From positions 310,001-374,000 of the forward strand of contig DUBM01000011.1 of assembly GCA_012960305.1 (NCBI GenBank): a stretch of 64,000 nt of DNA, given 5' to 3'. Shown piece after piece: positions 16,601 through 25,768 of this stretch. Origin of the DNA: Gammaproteobacteria bacterium (lineage in GTDB: Bacteria; Pseudomonadota; Gammaproteobacteria; Pseudomonadales; Pseudohongiellaceae). The position numbers were made by a program, and so were the translations under genes. The notes below the pieces were generated by a model that searched no databases, was not told the origin of the DNA, and saw only the letters and a program-made list of their open reading frames with translations. Numbering within the stretch: the first letter of the stretch is position 1; the number at the start of each line of letters is the position of its first letter.

Positions 16601-17497
16601 TCACAGATTTCGTAGATAAGTATTGGAGCGAAAGGGTATGCTCAATTGAGTAAGCAGCGATAATTGTTTGCCAGACCCGTTACCAACACGCTCGATAGTG
16701 TCCCTACCAGTGAATGTTCCAAACACCCGATCCCAAATAATAACTGTACAGCCAAAATTGCTATTGCTTTCTTTATAGTTACAGGAATGATGAAGCTGAT
16801 GCCATTCTGCAGTATTGAACAACCAACCAAACACACCGGAAACAAGGGGTAAGTTTGCATGACAAAAATGTGCATTGGTCAATCGAAACACAACCACTAT
16901 TCCGATCACTTCCGGGCTTGCTCCCAACCACGCCAGAGCAACGGCAGAACTTAAGTTTAACCCCAAGAATTCTAAAGGGTGAGTTCGTTCCGCGCGAGCA
17001 ACGCTCATCTTAGTTATGTGGTGGTGAGTAGCATGAATACGCCACAAGAACATAAATCGATGCTGCAGCCGATGCAGCCAATAGGCTATGAATTCTGCGA
17101 CAAAAACTCCGATCACTGCCGCTACCAATAAGCCAAGAGTCGTTTCTGCCTGCAAACGAAAAGGAAATCCAGACGCATCTCTAAGCAACGCGAATGCATT
17201 AGAAATTGGTGTGTTATAGGCTTGATCGTAAATTGGTGCCCAGATCAAATAAGCACCTACTAACCAAAATGAATCTTCTGCCAGGTCTTTCAAATTGAGC
17301 AACCAATCTTCACGCTTGGGCATAAGCCGCTCGGCGACGAGCAACAAAGGTATGGGCACAAACATTAAAATTGTCACCATTAGCTGTGGATCAAACCATT
17401 CGGATGCTGCAGCACTAGCTGCAAGCAAAGCACATCCGAAAACAATGATCGGCTGTGGCAGTGACCACAAAGACAATAATGGTGATTTATCGTTCAT
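16601..17497 (-). CDS. Sterol desaturase / fatty acid hydroxylase family membrane protein
   Basis: 298 residues from ATG 17497, where AGGAG lies six bases upstream; the longer frame to 17548 lacks support. Several transmembrane helices and the family's histidine clusters for a di-iron site: HRLQH (in AYWLHRLQHRFMFLW), HATHHH, and HQLHH (in TAEWHQLHHSCNY), plus NSNFGCTVIIWDRVFGTF near the end, the usual WDxxFGT signature. Members hydroxylate or desaturate sterols, carotenoids or fatty acyl chains, or cleave alkylglycerol ethers. The substrate cannot be inferred. First gene of a two-gene operon with the lipoprotein. Confidence 0.88.
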   Translation of the reverse strand: MNDKSPLLSLWSLPQPIIVFGCALLAASAAASEWFDPQLMVTILMFVPIPLLLVAERLMPKREDWLLNLKDLAEDSFWLVGAYLIWAPIYDQAYNTPISNAFALLRDASGFPFRLQAETTLGLLVAAVIGVFVAEFIAYWLHRLQHRFMFLWRIHATHHHITKMSVARAERTHPLEFLGLNLSSAVALAWLGASPEVIGIVVVFRLTNAHFCHANLPLVSGVFGWLFNTAEWHQLHHSCNYKESNSNFGCTVIIWDRVFGTFTGRDTIERVGNGSGKQLSLLTQLSIPFRSNTYLRNL

Positions 17498-17591
17498 AGA
17501 ACTCCTATTTAGAATAACTAAGAAAACCCCTAGCTTGAAAAAGCACAATAGAATTTACTGCAAGTGCTGGCACATTAGCAAGCAGCCACCG

Positions 17592-17867
17592 CTAACCTGT
17601 AATTATCATGTAATTTTGCTGCCTTAGTTGAGTTAGGATCCCTTCGGGATGAACTATTTCGCGCATTGGAAAATTAGCTAGAGTTACTTCGTTATTAATA
17701 AGAGTATTCTCAATTGAAGCCTTCCATCCCGCATGCGCCTGATCTACTAAGCCCTTAATTTCCGGAGTTCGGAATGGCTGCTCTAGACAGAGGTTTTCGG
17801 TATCAGGATAATCAAGCTCTAGGAATAACCCAGCATCCCCCACCGACCCATATATTTGCTCGCTCAA
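17592..17867 (-). CDS. Possible small protein of unknown function, or gene fragment
   Basis: 91-codon frame starting at TTG 17867 with no clear ribosome-binding site and a stop codon directly upstream. Amino acid composition looks protein-like (acidic, with segments FRTPEIKGLVDQAHAGW and LANFPMREIVHPEG), without signal or membrane segment. It could be a genuine small cytoplasmic protein or the remains of a longer gene. No family recognised. Confidence 0.35.
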   Translation of the reverse strand: MSEQIYGSVGDAGLFLELDYPDTENLCLEQPFRTPEIKGLVDQAHAGWKASIENTLINNEVTLANFPMREIVHPEGILTQLRQQNYMIITG

Positions 17868-18023
17868 TCAGAACAAAATGGAGATAGATAAAGGTTTAAA
17901 GATTATCTATCGAGAAAACAAAGAGCTGTTGGAGTGGTGTTTAGTTTACGCCTCAGGCAAGATTCCTTAGTAACAGCTTTACGTGTTTATACTGCTTCCA
18001 ACATCAATTTCGAGATACCGCTT

Positions 18024-19100
18024 ATGTTTGCTGACCTACAATCATTGATATCACCTCTTTTAAGCATATTTGGTGAAAATCGTTTTATCCAAGCCTCTCT
18101 TGCCATAGCACTGTCTTTCGTGGTGGCTTGGATATTTAATCGCATCATCATTACCGGCCTAAAAAATCTAGCGCAGCGAACACGTATCACTCTAGACGAT
18201 CATGTGATCGGCTTGTTACATGGACCAATCTATAACAGCATTTTGCTGCTTGGCGTCGCTAGCACTCTATTAATCCTATCGCCGCCTGAACTATACCTGG
18301 GCATCGGTTTTTCGCTGATACAATCCTTCGCTCTTATTATATGGGTAACTTTTTTACTCCGCAGCAATCGAATTTTGCTGACTCGCATTGCGAAAAATGA
18401 AAAACGAATAAAAGTAGTTCATCGACAAACCCTGCCGCTTTTTTTAAACCTAATCAACATTTTCATTGTTGTCCTTGCCGTCTACTTCTTATTCTCTGCG
18501 TGGAATATTGATATGACCGCATGGCTAGCCTCTGCTGGCATTGTCGGTATCGCTGTAGGTTTTGCTGCGAAGGATACTCTGGCCAATTTATTTTCTGGCG
18601 TATTCATCATGGCGGATGCGCCCTATAAAATTGGCGACTTTATCGTATTAGATACTGCAGAACGAGGGGAAGTGACTCATATCGGCATCCGAAGTACCAG
18701 AATATTAACCAGTGCTGATGTCGAGGTCACCATCCCCAATTCAGTAATGGGTAACACAAAAATAATCAATGAATCTGGCGGCCCGTCTGAGAAATATCGT
18801 TGTATTGCTTCAGTAGGTGTCGCCTATGGTACCGATATAGATAAAGTAAGAGAGATATTAGTGGCGATCGCTCAAGCCGAAGAGTTGGTCTGTCGAGACC
18901 CTATCCCCAGGGTTCGCTTTCGCATGTTCGGCGCGTCCAGTTTGGACTTCGACTTGCTAGTTTGGATAACTAAACCCGTTTTGAGAGGTTCTGTACTCAA
19001 CAGTCTTAACTGTGCCATCTATAAGGCGTTTAATGAACAAGATATCGAGATTCCCTACGCCAAACAAGATTTATATATTAAAGAACTTCCCAAAACCTAA
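18024..19100 (+). CDS. MscS family mechanosensitive ion channel
   Basis: 358 residues from ATG 18024; the frame extends to 17934 but the added residues precede the first membrane helix and have no SD. Four or five hydrophobic helices, then the pore helix MTAWLASAGIVGIAVGFAAKDTLANLFSGVFIM, the Gly/Ala-rich TM3 hallmark of MscS, followed by the beta domain (YKIGDFIVLDTAERGEVTHIGIRSTRI and TIPNSVMGNTKIINES). Inner-membrane channel that opens under membrane tension and releases solutes during hypo-osmotic shock. Slightly larger than E. coli MscS because of additional N-terminal helices. Monocistronic. Confidence 0.92.
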   Translation: MFADLQSLISPLLSIFGENRFIQASLAIALSFVVAWIFNRIIITGLKNLAQRTRITLDDHVIGLLHGPIYNSILLLGVASTLLILSPPELYLGIGFSLIQSFALIIWVTFLLRSNRILLTRIAKNEKRIKVVHRQTLPLFLNLINIFIVVLAVYFLFSAWNIDMTAWLASAGIVGIAVGFAAKDTLANLFSGVFIMADAPYKIGDFIVLDTAERGEVTHIGIRSTRILTSADVEVTIPNSVMGNTKIINESGGPSEKYRCIASVGVAYGTDIDKVREILVAIAQAEELVCRDPIPRVRFRMFGASSLDFDLLVWITKPVLRGSVLNSLNCAIYKAFNEQDIEIPYAKQDLYIKELPKT

Positions 19101-19350
19101 TCTCTAGTTAAGTCTATAATTCTTTTTTCTAATAAAATTATAGCTAATCAGCACAACCTTTTATTTTTAAAATCGGCGACACCCATTGACCGCAAAATGT
19201 AAGAACCTTGACAGTTTAAGAGCTATTTCTAACTTGTTATTTCGTCGATTTGGGCATCAAAGCTTTTTAAGATGTTAAAGCCAAAGCTAATACGATCTGG
19301 AAGCTAAATTCTAAAGTCGAATTACAAGCTGGTCACTAATTTTCGTTCAT

Positions 19351-19377
19351 AAAAAAACGGTGAATCACTTCACCGTT
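19351..19377 (-). terminator. Rho-independent terminator after the gene at 19406-20407
   Basis: 9-bp perfect stem (19356-19364 with 19369-19377), 4-base loop, followed on the minus strand by a run of seven Ts. On the plus strand the tail is CTTTTC, so it may also serve the MscS gene. The rest of the 19101-19405 gap shows nothing recognisable. Confidence 0.8.
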
Positions 19378-19405
19378 CTTTTCCTTTCTTTCAGTTCTAG
19401 GTTTA

Positions 19406-20407
19406 TTATCTAGATGTCATTTCCGCTGCCATTCTTTCTTCAGCTCGGTGCCCTGAAAGAATATTAGTCATGCCATAATTGCCTTCGTGGCAGGCATATT
19501 CATAAATCTCATCTTCTGTGTAATCAAAAATAATTTCACGAGTATATGGCGCTGTATATGTACCCGGGTCGTCAGAAGTAAACTCATATTGCAGCGCAGA
19601 GGCGCTTATTCGTTTTATACGTTCTACATTTACCTTTTTTGAAGCTTCAGGACTAGAAGCACTCTTATCAGAATAATTAGTGGTTTCAATCACTAAAGTG
19701 TCTCCATCCCAGTAGCCACGAGAATCTCCAAGCCACAATTTAATGTCTTCATCTATATGGGGTTTGGCGACCAGAGGAATGATACGCACGTCATGAGCCA
19801 TTTCTTGAATGATAGCGACAGTTTCTTTAGATTGCACAATCTGCCAATAACTGTTGTAGCCAGAAGCTAGACGAGGAGCACCAAAGGAAACGCAACGTTC
19901 TCCTAACGGACGATCGGTATACGAATCTGCAGGATGATCTTCTCGATGTTGAGCTAATTCTCTCGAGGCAGCAATTGCTTGTTCCGTTCTAGGTGGAAAT
20001 TGGCCATTGGGAGGGTCAGTAATCTGGGAAGTGCGACGGTGAATAGTTCGTTCTGCCATCCACTGAGAATCATAGTTGCCAGTGCTGGGATCATAGGAAG
20101 TAATCGTACCGCTAAAGGCAGCTTGTAAAACCCCTTCACCAAAAAGAGCGTCATCACCAGCAGCATTGATTTCGGCAATTCGACGACGAAGAAATGTGAC
20201 ATCTTCTTCTGTCAAATAGGTTTTATCACCAAAAACCTCTGGGCGTTCAACCGGAGTAATAGTGTTATTCTCCCATACTCCCTGCAGGTCAGGATGACCA
20301 TCGATGGTTTTACCCAATTGCCAAGAAGAGTCATCCTGGGCCGCAATCTGGGCCGAGAGAAGGCAAATGGTTAGAAATGAGCCGTAAATCGCTATTGCTT
20401 TTCTCAT
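19406..20407 (-). CDS. Exported protein of unknown function (PDLQGVW-type)
   Basis: 333 residues with a Sec signal (IAIYGSFLTICLLSAQIAAQ). The mature start, DGHPDLQGVWENNT, is a recurring N-terminal pattern in a large group of secreted uncharacterised proteins of marine and soil bacteria. Later segments include PLGERCVSFGAPRL, YWDGDTLVIETTNYSDK and YTREIIFDYTEDEIYEYACHEGNYGM, conserved in that group. One Cys in ERCVSFG and one in YACHEGN. No catalytic motif is evident to me. A clear terminator follows the gene. Monocistronic. Confidence 0.75.
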   Translation of the reverse strand: MRKAIAIYGSFLTICLLSAQIAAQDDSSWQLGKTIDGHPDLQGVWENNTITPVERPEVFGDKTYLTEEDVTFLRRRIAEINAAGDDALFGEGVLQAAFSGTITSYDPSTGNYDSQWMAERTIHRRTSQITDPPNGQFPPRTEQAIAASRELAQHREDHPADSYTDRPLGERCVSFGAPRLASGYNSYWQIVQSKETVAIIQEMAHDVRIIPLVAKPHIDEDIKLWLGDSRGYWDGDTLVIETTNYSDKSASSPEASKKVNVERIKRISASALQYEFTSDDPGTYTAPYTREIIFDYTEDEIYEYACHEGNYGMTNILSGHRAEERMAAEMTSR

Positions 20408-20759
20408 AGTGTTTTTCCTTTCTTTGGCTACGAAATTCTATTGTTATGGATATGCACTCCATCCCGCTGCGCTAGCGAAGTTCTTAGGTTTAGCTGTAAA
20501 AACCGTCGAGCTCGTACAGAGTTGTTTGCACAAAATTTAGTGGGGATATCCTCAACCAATTGGTCAAAATTATCAAGTAAAAGCAACCCTAATCTCTTAA
20601 GTTGTGTAGCTTCTTGTAGGGCTTTTAACAACGCCCCATCTATTCATTTAATACGCCACAGTACCCGACTTTTCTGATGTCCGCACCAGTATCTCATCAT
20701 TTCTCTTAATTTTCTGCTCACCACAAAATACTCAATTAGAACTGTAGTAGGTTTCCAAA
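20408..20759. other. Intergenic region, no convincing gene
   Basis: The only sizeable frame (20428-20631, minus, TTG start, 67 codons) contains LLLLDNFDQLVEDIPTKF and an arginine-rich tail. It lacks a clear SD and family resemblance, and sits in the leader of the gene at 19406-20407. It may be gene debris. Nothing else recognisable. Confidence 0.4.
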
Positions 20760-22301
20760 TTAGTAGTTCCCAGCCATTTCATTTGCAAACAACAAAACCA
20801 TACCACCAGCCCTATCGTCATGACCCAAAATAGCCAGCCTGTCCAAATAGGCATCTAGAGATTTCAGCTTTCCGGTAGATTGACAGGCATTCATGAAACC
20901 ATCAGTAAAATCTGTTCTACCTAAAACCGCCTGCCACGACCTATCGAGAGCAGGTTGAAAACGACCAGGCTCGAGCCAACCTTTATCCAACCCTCTTTTT
21001 ATCGCAGTACCGATCATCGCTGTTGAGGTTATTTCCGCAAAGGAACCAGGATAGTCAATTACTTCATGCCACATTCCCTCACTGTCTTGATATGGCAGTA
21101 GGGCCTCGAGGTGATTAATGAATGACTGCAACAACACTGAAAATTCCTGGTTTGATTCTGATATATCGCTTAGGGCTAGAGCCAAGCCAAGAGCGGGAAA
21201 TCCATTACCTCTACCCCATGCAACATTAGCCAGGGGAGTATGCCGATAAAGCCCATCCCCTCTCAACAGCAAGTTTTGCATAAATTGGACGTGGACTAAT
21301 GCCAGTTCAGTAAATCTTTTCTCACCAGTTAATTTTCCAACCTTTGCAAGTAATGGAGTTGCCATGAACACTGCATCGCTCATTTCCGCATGGGTTGGCA
21401 TTACTTCTTTTAGGCTGCCAATATCATCAAAGCCTAGCTCAGCGGCACTAAGCGCCAGTTGCAAGTAATCTTCACTATTTGTTCGTTCCGCCAGTTCTGC
21501 GAATACCAATTGACCTGCTAACAAAGATGAAGAGCGGATATCAATTGGCTCACCATCGATATAAGAATTCACCAGCTGATCAACAGCTGCTACCTCTCCC
21601 ATTCGCATTCTGCCAATGAGAGCTATTCCGGGAACATAGGCAGGGTTGGAAAAATCATGACCATAGTACTGTGCAAGTTGAGTAGCCAGAGCAGCGGGAG
21701 TTCGCGCATGACGACGCGTAATTTCTCTTTTCGCTGCAGAAACAGGCAAACTGCCTTGTTGGCGTAGCCAATCAAGAGAAAGACTTTGAGCGCTGAAAGT
21801 TATCGCAGGAATTTCACCAATTCCCGCAACGGGATTGTTTTGCAATGCTGAATTCAAGTTAGAATCATCATCCAAAAGCACTACGAGATCAGGTGCCTGA
21901 ATGCCTAACCAACGCCACAAGGAATGAGTTACAGAGTTCTCTCGATAGGCTTCACCTTGCGGTGGAAATACAAGTATTTCGTTTTGAGGATTTGCGAGCG
22001 GAATTATGATTAAGTTAAGCTGGCTCTCACTTTCTTCCAAATCAAGATAAGATTTATACAACTCACTGAGCACAGCGCTGGAAGGAGAAGGTCCCTGCAT
22101 GCCCGCGATGATAATTATAGTTCTCGCACTCTTATCGCTATTCTTAAACCCTTCGGCTTCTATTAGTGTTCTATTGCTGCTGAGACCGACGCTCCAAGTC
22201 GCCTCTTCAGCACCAGCACTGGCTGAGAAAATAGCTGCGAGAAAGCCAAAGCCAATATTCCATATTATTTGTCGGCGAATATTTAACAGAAAACTTTCCA
22301 T
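20760..22301 (-). CDS. Exported two-domain protein: M14-like N-domain fused to GH88/GH105-type hydrolase domain
   Basis: 513 residues from ATG 22301, which directly precedes a signal peptide (IWNIGFGFLAAIFSASAGA); the frame extends to 22388 with a lysine-rich unlikely N-terminus. Residues 40-210 resemble a zinc carboxypeptidase (M14) or deacylase-like fold: TIIIIAGMQGPSPSS, LNLIIIPLANPQ and LVVLLDDDS, but the metal-binding HxxE is not seen, so this part may be non-catalytic. From about residue 230 an alpha/alpha-barrel carries AEMSDAVFMATPLLAKVGKLTG and VAWGRGNGFPALGLALAL, the signature of unsaturated glucuronyl/rhamnogalacturonyl hydrolases. Likely acts on oligosaccharides released by polysaccharide lyases, in the periplasm. 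The fusion is uncommon in my experience. No polysaccharide lyase is nearby. Confidence 0.75.
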   Translation of the reverse strand: MESFLLNIRRQIIWNIGFGFLAAIFSASAGAEEATWSVGLSSNRTLIEAEGFKNSDKSARTIIIIAGMQGPSPSSAVLSELYKSYLDLEESESQLNLIIIPLANPQNEILVFPPQGEAYRENSVTHSLWRWLGIQAPDLVVLLDDDSNLNSALQNNPVAGIGEIPAITFSAQSLSLDWLRQQGSLPVSAAKREITRRHARTPAALATQLAQYYGHDFSNPAYVPGIALIGRMRMGEVAAVDQLVNSYIDGEPIDIRSSSLLAGQLVFAELAERTNSEDYLQLALSAAELGFDDIGSLKEVMPTHAEMSDAVFMATPLLAKVGKLTGEKRFTELALVHVQFMQNLLLRGDGLYRHTPLANVAWGRGNGFPALGLALALSDISESNQEFSVLLQSFINHLEALLPYQDSEGMWHEVIDYPGSFAEITSTAMIGTAIKRGLDKGWLEPGRFQPALDRSWQAVLGRTDFTDGFMNACQSTGKLKSLDAYLDRLAILGHDDRAGGMVLLFANEMAGNY

Positions 22302-22388
22302 GTTTAAGAAAACCTGAAGATTGGATGAATTATTTTCTGGGAGAGCCGTTACCAGAGCGCACGCGCTTTCTTTTTTTCTTTTTAGCAC

Positions 22389-23008
22389 TTCTAAAAGCTC
22401 CCTCTATTTGATACCCGCATAGCGCTCAACTTATACAGTAGAAACACGAGAATCTTTGAAAGGGTCTGCGACTTGCTTATCAGGGATAATGAAAGACTAC
22501 AGTTGTAACGTACCACTAATATTTTCCGTCAGTATTAATTTGAAATAGGCATAGAATATAGACAGGGAAACACCATTGCTATTTATGGATCCGATAGCCT
22601 TCGTCGCCTTATCAAAATCAGAAATTGGTGCACATATTACATAGATTCCCGAAACCGAAGGCTTGCTATAAAGCCTTCTTACCTCTTATTCAAGCTCCTT
22701 CCAAATCCTGGCATTGAACTGAAGTTTCTGCAGAGACATATCCGATAGCAAGAAGGTTTCACTATTTTGCAGTTCAGTTTCTCGCTGATTAGCACTGGCC
22801 ATCAAGTAGCCCCGATGAAAACCTGAGCTTCTATAGGTTAGCAGATCAGTACGAAGCATTTCCGGGGCTCTCGACGTAAAATTGATTCAGAAAGCATAGT
22901 AGTTCTTCAAATTAAATAATTTTCAGTCGAACTATCCAATTATTACACTCAAATTCCGTAAATTTATAACGACCTTTTAAGAATTTGCGTTGGATAGTTT
23001 TGTTTCTT
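22389..23008. other. 620-base region of low coding content
   Basis: No frame above 60 codons. On the minus strand a protein-like 57-codon frame lies at 22686-22859 (own entry). Just upstream of it, in a different frame, a short stretch from an ATG near 22898 also reads plausibly, which suggests a decayed or frameshifted gene. The 22389-22680 part is AT-rich and shows nothing recognisable. Confidence 0.4.
22686..22859 (-). CDS. Possible 57-residue protein or remnant of a decayed gene
   Basis: ATG at 22859 to TAA at 22686. The sequence is protein-like, with MLRTDLLTYRSSGFHRGYLM at the start and KLQFNARIWKELE at the end, rich in charged and aromatic residues. A stop (TGA) lies 11 codons before the ATG and there is no good SD, so it may be the 3' part of a broken gene. 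Family not recognised. Confidence 0.3.
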   Translation of the reverse strand: MLRTDLLTYRSSGFHRGYLMASANQRETELQNSETFLLSDMSLQKLQFNARIWKELE

Positions 23009-23590
23009 TTAGTTATCTGAAAAATATTCAACACGATGGCTTTCATAATTCTCTGACAGATCAGTAAGATCTGCCAAAGCGTCAGAATACTCTTTATGTG
23101 TCCGCATCATTTCAGTCATTTCATTCTGCAGTTGTTCAAAATCCTCACCCGCCAGTTCTACTAGTTCTCTTTGGTTTAGATACACCCCAAACCCCAATCT
23201 AAACTCTCGAGCTTTCTCTCCTCGGAAGTCACGTAAAAATTTCGGTTCACAAACCCGCCGAGATATGTAGGATCCTGTCTTACGTTCTCTCTTACAAATA
23301 ATATCGAATTTATCCGCACTATTATTTTCATTAAAAAATGCAAATATTTCATCCTCCTTATCCACAACCAGGCGACCAAGTCGTGCCAATGATTGTTGAC
23401 CAACTACTGTGATCTCTTCTATAGGCCTTGAAGGCTTAAGTCTCTCGACAGGTTCATCCACCGAGGGCTGCTCGGAAGACGATTGCTTAGGCAAACTTTC
23501 ATCAACAACCAACTCCTGCGCCGCCAAAACCAAAGGAAGGAAAACAAAGATTGAACAAAGCAATAATTTCACACAATATTTTATGCTCAA
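23009..23590 (-). CDS. Exported protein of unknown function with TonB-box-like EITVVGQ motif
   Basis: 193 residues with a Sec signal (LLLCSIFVFLPLVLAAQE). After a Ser/Pro/Glu-rich linker comes PIEEITVVGQQSLARL, resembling the EITVTG segment that opens many TonB-dependent receptors, but no barrel follows. The rest (IFAFFNENNSADKFDIICKRERKTGSYISRRVCEPKFLRD) has two cysteines that could form a disulfide, then an acidic helical tail. It resembles a group of small periplasmic proteins seen in marine gammaproteobacteria; I cannot name a family or function. Monocistronic. Confidence 0.7.
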   Translation of the reverse strand: MSIKYCVKLLLCSIFVFLPLVLAAQELVVDESLPKQSSSEQPSVDEPVERLKPSRPIEEITVVGQQSLARLGRLVVDKEDEIFAFFNENNSADKFDIICKRERKTGSYISRRVCEPKFLRDFRGEKAREFRLGFGVYLNQRELVELAGEDFEQLQNEMTEMMRTHKEYSDALADLTDLSENYESHRVEYFSDN

Positions 23591-23761
23591 TTGGTACCTT
23601 AATAATCACGTAAGAGCTTTGATCATAGTGCGATGCGACACAAAAGCCAAGCGAAGATAAAACATCTAAACCAGCTCGGTCCGACTTGCCACCCACAGGG
23701 AGAATCTATAACCTCAGTTCCATCAATTCGCAAAAGCCCGCTGCCGCAACCTCTCTAACCT

Positions 23762-25159
23762 ATGAAAGAAAACACCATGTCTGATTCATCACAAGAAGTA
23801 AAATTTCTTCGCGTATTAGGGCGCAGCGAAGTTTTTACGTTAGCCTTCGGTGCTATGATCGGCTGGAGTTGGGTGGTGCTGTCCGGGACATGGATAAGCT
23901 CTGCGGGCACAGCTGGCGCGATCATCGCTTTCCTCTTCGGGGGCGCTATCATTCTCGTAATCGGCTTAACCTATGCTGAGCTCGCTGCTGCAATGCCGTT
24001 TGCAGGTGGAGAACATGTCTATAGCCATCGGGCATTGGGAGCAGGCGCCTCGTTTATTTGTACCTGGGCGATAATCCTTGGTTATGTCTCAGTAGTCACC
24101 TTCGAAGCCGTTGCCCTACCGACAGTACTTGATTCTCTTATTCCAGGCCTTGATAAAATCTTCCTCTGGCAGATTGCCGGCTGGGATGTTTATTTGAGCT
24201 GGGTTTTAACGGGTGTTGCAGGCTCGATGTTAATGACCTATTTAAACATCCGCGGTGTTCGCATGGCTGCGGTAGTTCAATCAGTAGTAGTTCTGGCAAT
24301 TTTGATTGTAGGAGTGCTGTTTGTTAGTGGAGCTGCAGTGATCGGCAGCACTTCTAATTTGGAGCCGCTGTTTCAAGATGGCTTGTCAGGCATTGCGCTG
24401 GTTTTAGTTATGGTGCCATTTATGTTCGTGGGCTTTGACACCATTCCGCAAGCTGCTGAAGAAATCAACCTACCTTATAAAGATATCGGCTCTGTGTTAA
24501 TGCTCTCTGTGGCGATGGCAATTGCCTGGTATAGCCTTATCGTTTTGGGTGTAGGTTTATCTCTGGATGAGGCGGCCATAGTGAATGGCGAAGTTGTAAC
24601 AGCCGACGCCAATGCTGCTGTTTATGGCGAGCCTGGCCGTATTGGTCTGTTAGTAGCAGGCTTAGCTGGAATAATTACTAGTTGGAATGCTTTCATACTG
24701 GGCGGCAGCCGCGCCATCTACGCTCTGGCAAATGCCAGTTTGCTGCCAAGTTTTTTGGCTAAATTACATCCCGAGTATCGCACTCCCTACAACGCAGTCT
24801 TACTTATCGGCGCACTCTCGGTGATCGGACCATTTTTCGGTCGACCAGTATTGGTGTGGGTAGTTGATGCAGGTGGGCTGGGAATCGTTGTTGCTTATTC
24901 AATGGTTGCAGCTTCATTTCTTATTTTGAGAAAGAAAGAACCAGAATTGGAGCGGCCTTATAAAGTGCCGTTTGGAAATGCAGTGGGTATTGCCGCTTTA
25001 ATATTGTCTCTTGGATTGAGCTTACTATATCTGCCTGGGAGTCCATCTGCTTTGATTTGGCAAGAATGGACAATCATCGTCGGTTGGATGGCCCTGGGAG
25101 CGGTACTTTATTTATTCACCACCAGGACAACCTCACCAAGCAGTTTTACTGAGGAATAG
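23762..25159 (+). CDS. APC superfamily amino acid permease
   Basis: 465 residues with about 12 transmembrane helices. The first helix carries FTLAFGAMIGWSWVVLSGTW, a variant of the GxG substrate-binding turn of APC transporters; YAELAAAMPFAGGEHVYSHRALG follows, as in amino acid/polyamine antiporters, and FVGFDTIPQAAEEINLPYKDIG matches the conserved helix 6-7 segment. Inner membrane, proton- or solute-coupled uptake of amino acids or amines; specificity unknown. ATG 23762 is used, with a second ATG at 23777 possible; neither has a strong SD. The last 14 bases overlap the convergent cupin gene. Confidence 0.88.
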   Translation: MKENTMSDSSQEVKFLRVLGRSEVFTLAFGAMIGWSWVVLSGTWISSAGTAGAIIAFLFGGAIILVIGLTYAELAAAMPFAGGEHVYSHRALGAGASFICTWAIILGYVSVVTFEAVALPTVLDSLIPGLDKIFLWQIAGWDVYLSWVLTGVAGSMLMTYLNIRGVRMAAVVQSVVVLAILIVGVLFVSGAAVIGSTSNLEPLFQDGLSGIALVLVMVPFMFVGFDTIPQAAEEINLPYKDIGSVLMLSVAMAIAWYSLIVLGVGLSLDEAAIVNGEVVTADANAAVYGEPGRIGLLVAGLAGIITSWNAFILGGSRAIYALANASLLPSFLAKLHPEYRTPYNAVLLIGALSVIGPFFGRPVLVWVVDAGGLGIVVAYSMVAASFLILRKKEPELERPYKVPFGNAVGIAALILSLGLSLLYLPGSPSALIWQEWTIIVGWMALGAVLYLFTTRTTSPSSFTEE

Positions 25160-25619
25160 AAGTTGTGACAACTGGCCCCATTCCCATAATTTGAACAATT
25201 ACTTCTTCGTCTTTTGCCATATCGTAGTGATGACCGCCGGGAGGTTGAAAAACAAACGTACCCTCCTTTATCGCCAGCATATTATCTGGATCATAGACAT
25301 CTGACTCAGGACCCCAGGACGTATACCAAGTGCCTTTAATTACAGTGATATAGCGGGCGGTGCTATGAAAATGTGGTCGACTGCCCGCGCCAGGTGGAAA
25401 AGTTATTCGGATAACATAAGGCCCTGGTTCGGAAGGATTACCAAGAATCGTGACGCTTCTCGCACCCTCAGGAGGGGTAAGATCCTCTGGCTGGCCAATA
25501 ATAAAACCAAGCTCATCAGGCTGTACGATTTGCGCTGAGACAAATTGCACACTAAAAAAAGCCATACCGAGAAGGCAGCTTAGCCAAATTATCGTTCTTT
25601 TTGTTCTTGTATTGCGCAT
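25146..25619 (-). CDS. Exported cupin-domain protein
   Basis: 157 residues from ATG 25619, placed seven bases after AAGGAG; two earlier in-frame ATGs (25625, 25688) are less well positioned. Sec signal peptide ending VSAQ. A single cupin barrel: GSRPHFHSTARYITVIKGTWY (motif 1, with His-x-His as metal ligands) and FVFQPPGGHHYDMAKDEE (motif 2, His ligand). Such small exported cupins are usually uncharacterised and may bind metal or a small ligand. Convergent overlap with the permease. Confidence 0.8.
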   Translation of the reverse strand: MRNTRTKRTIIWLSCLLGMAFFSVQFVSAQIVQPDELGFIIGQPEDLTPPEGARSVTILGNPSEPGPYVIRITFPPGAGSRPHFHSTARYITVIKGTWYTSWGPESDVYDPDNMLAIKEGTFVFQPPGGHHYDMAKDEEVIVQIMGMGPVVTTSIPQ

Positions 25620-25768
25620 TTTCATTCTCCTTGAGATCCACCTTAATGGCAGCAATGTGCTTAAACTAAATGAATAAAGGACTGTCATGCAAGTAGTTTT
25701 GCATGCCTTTTGATAGCTGCTACAAGAAAGCTAATTGCATCAACTTACGAATTGCCTAGCCCCACGAT

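Noticed and set aside
17592-17880. Second selenoprotein by readthrough of the TGA just upstream of TTG 17867
   Set aside because: The frame upstream of that TGA quickly meets a TAG and does not look like protein; no Cys-type motif flanks the TGA.
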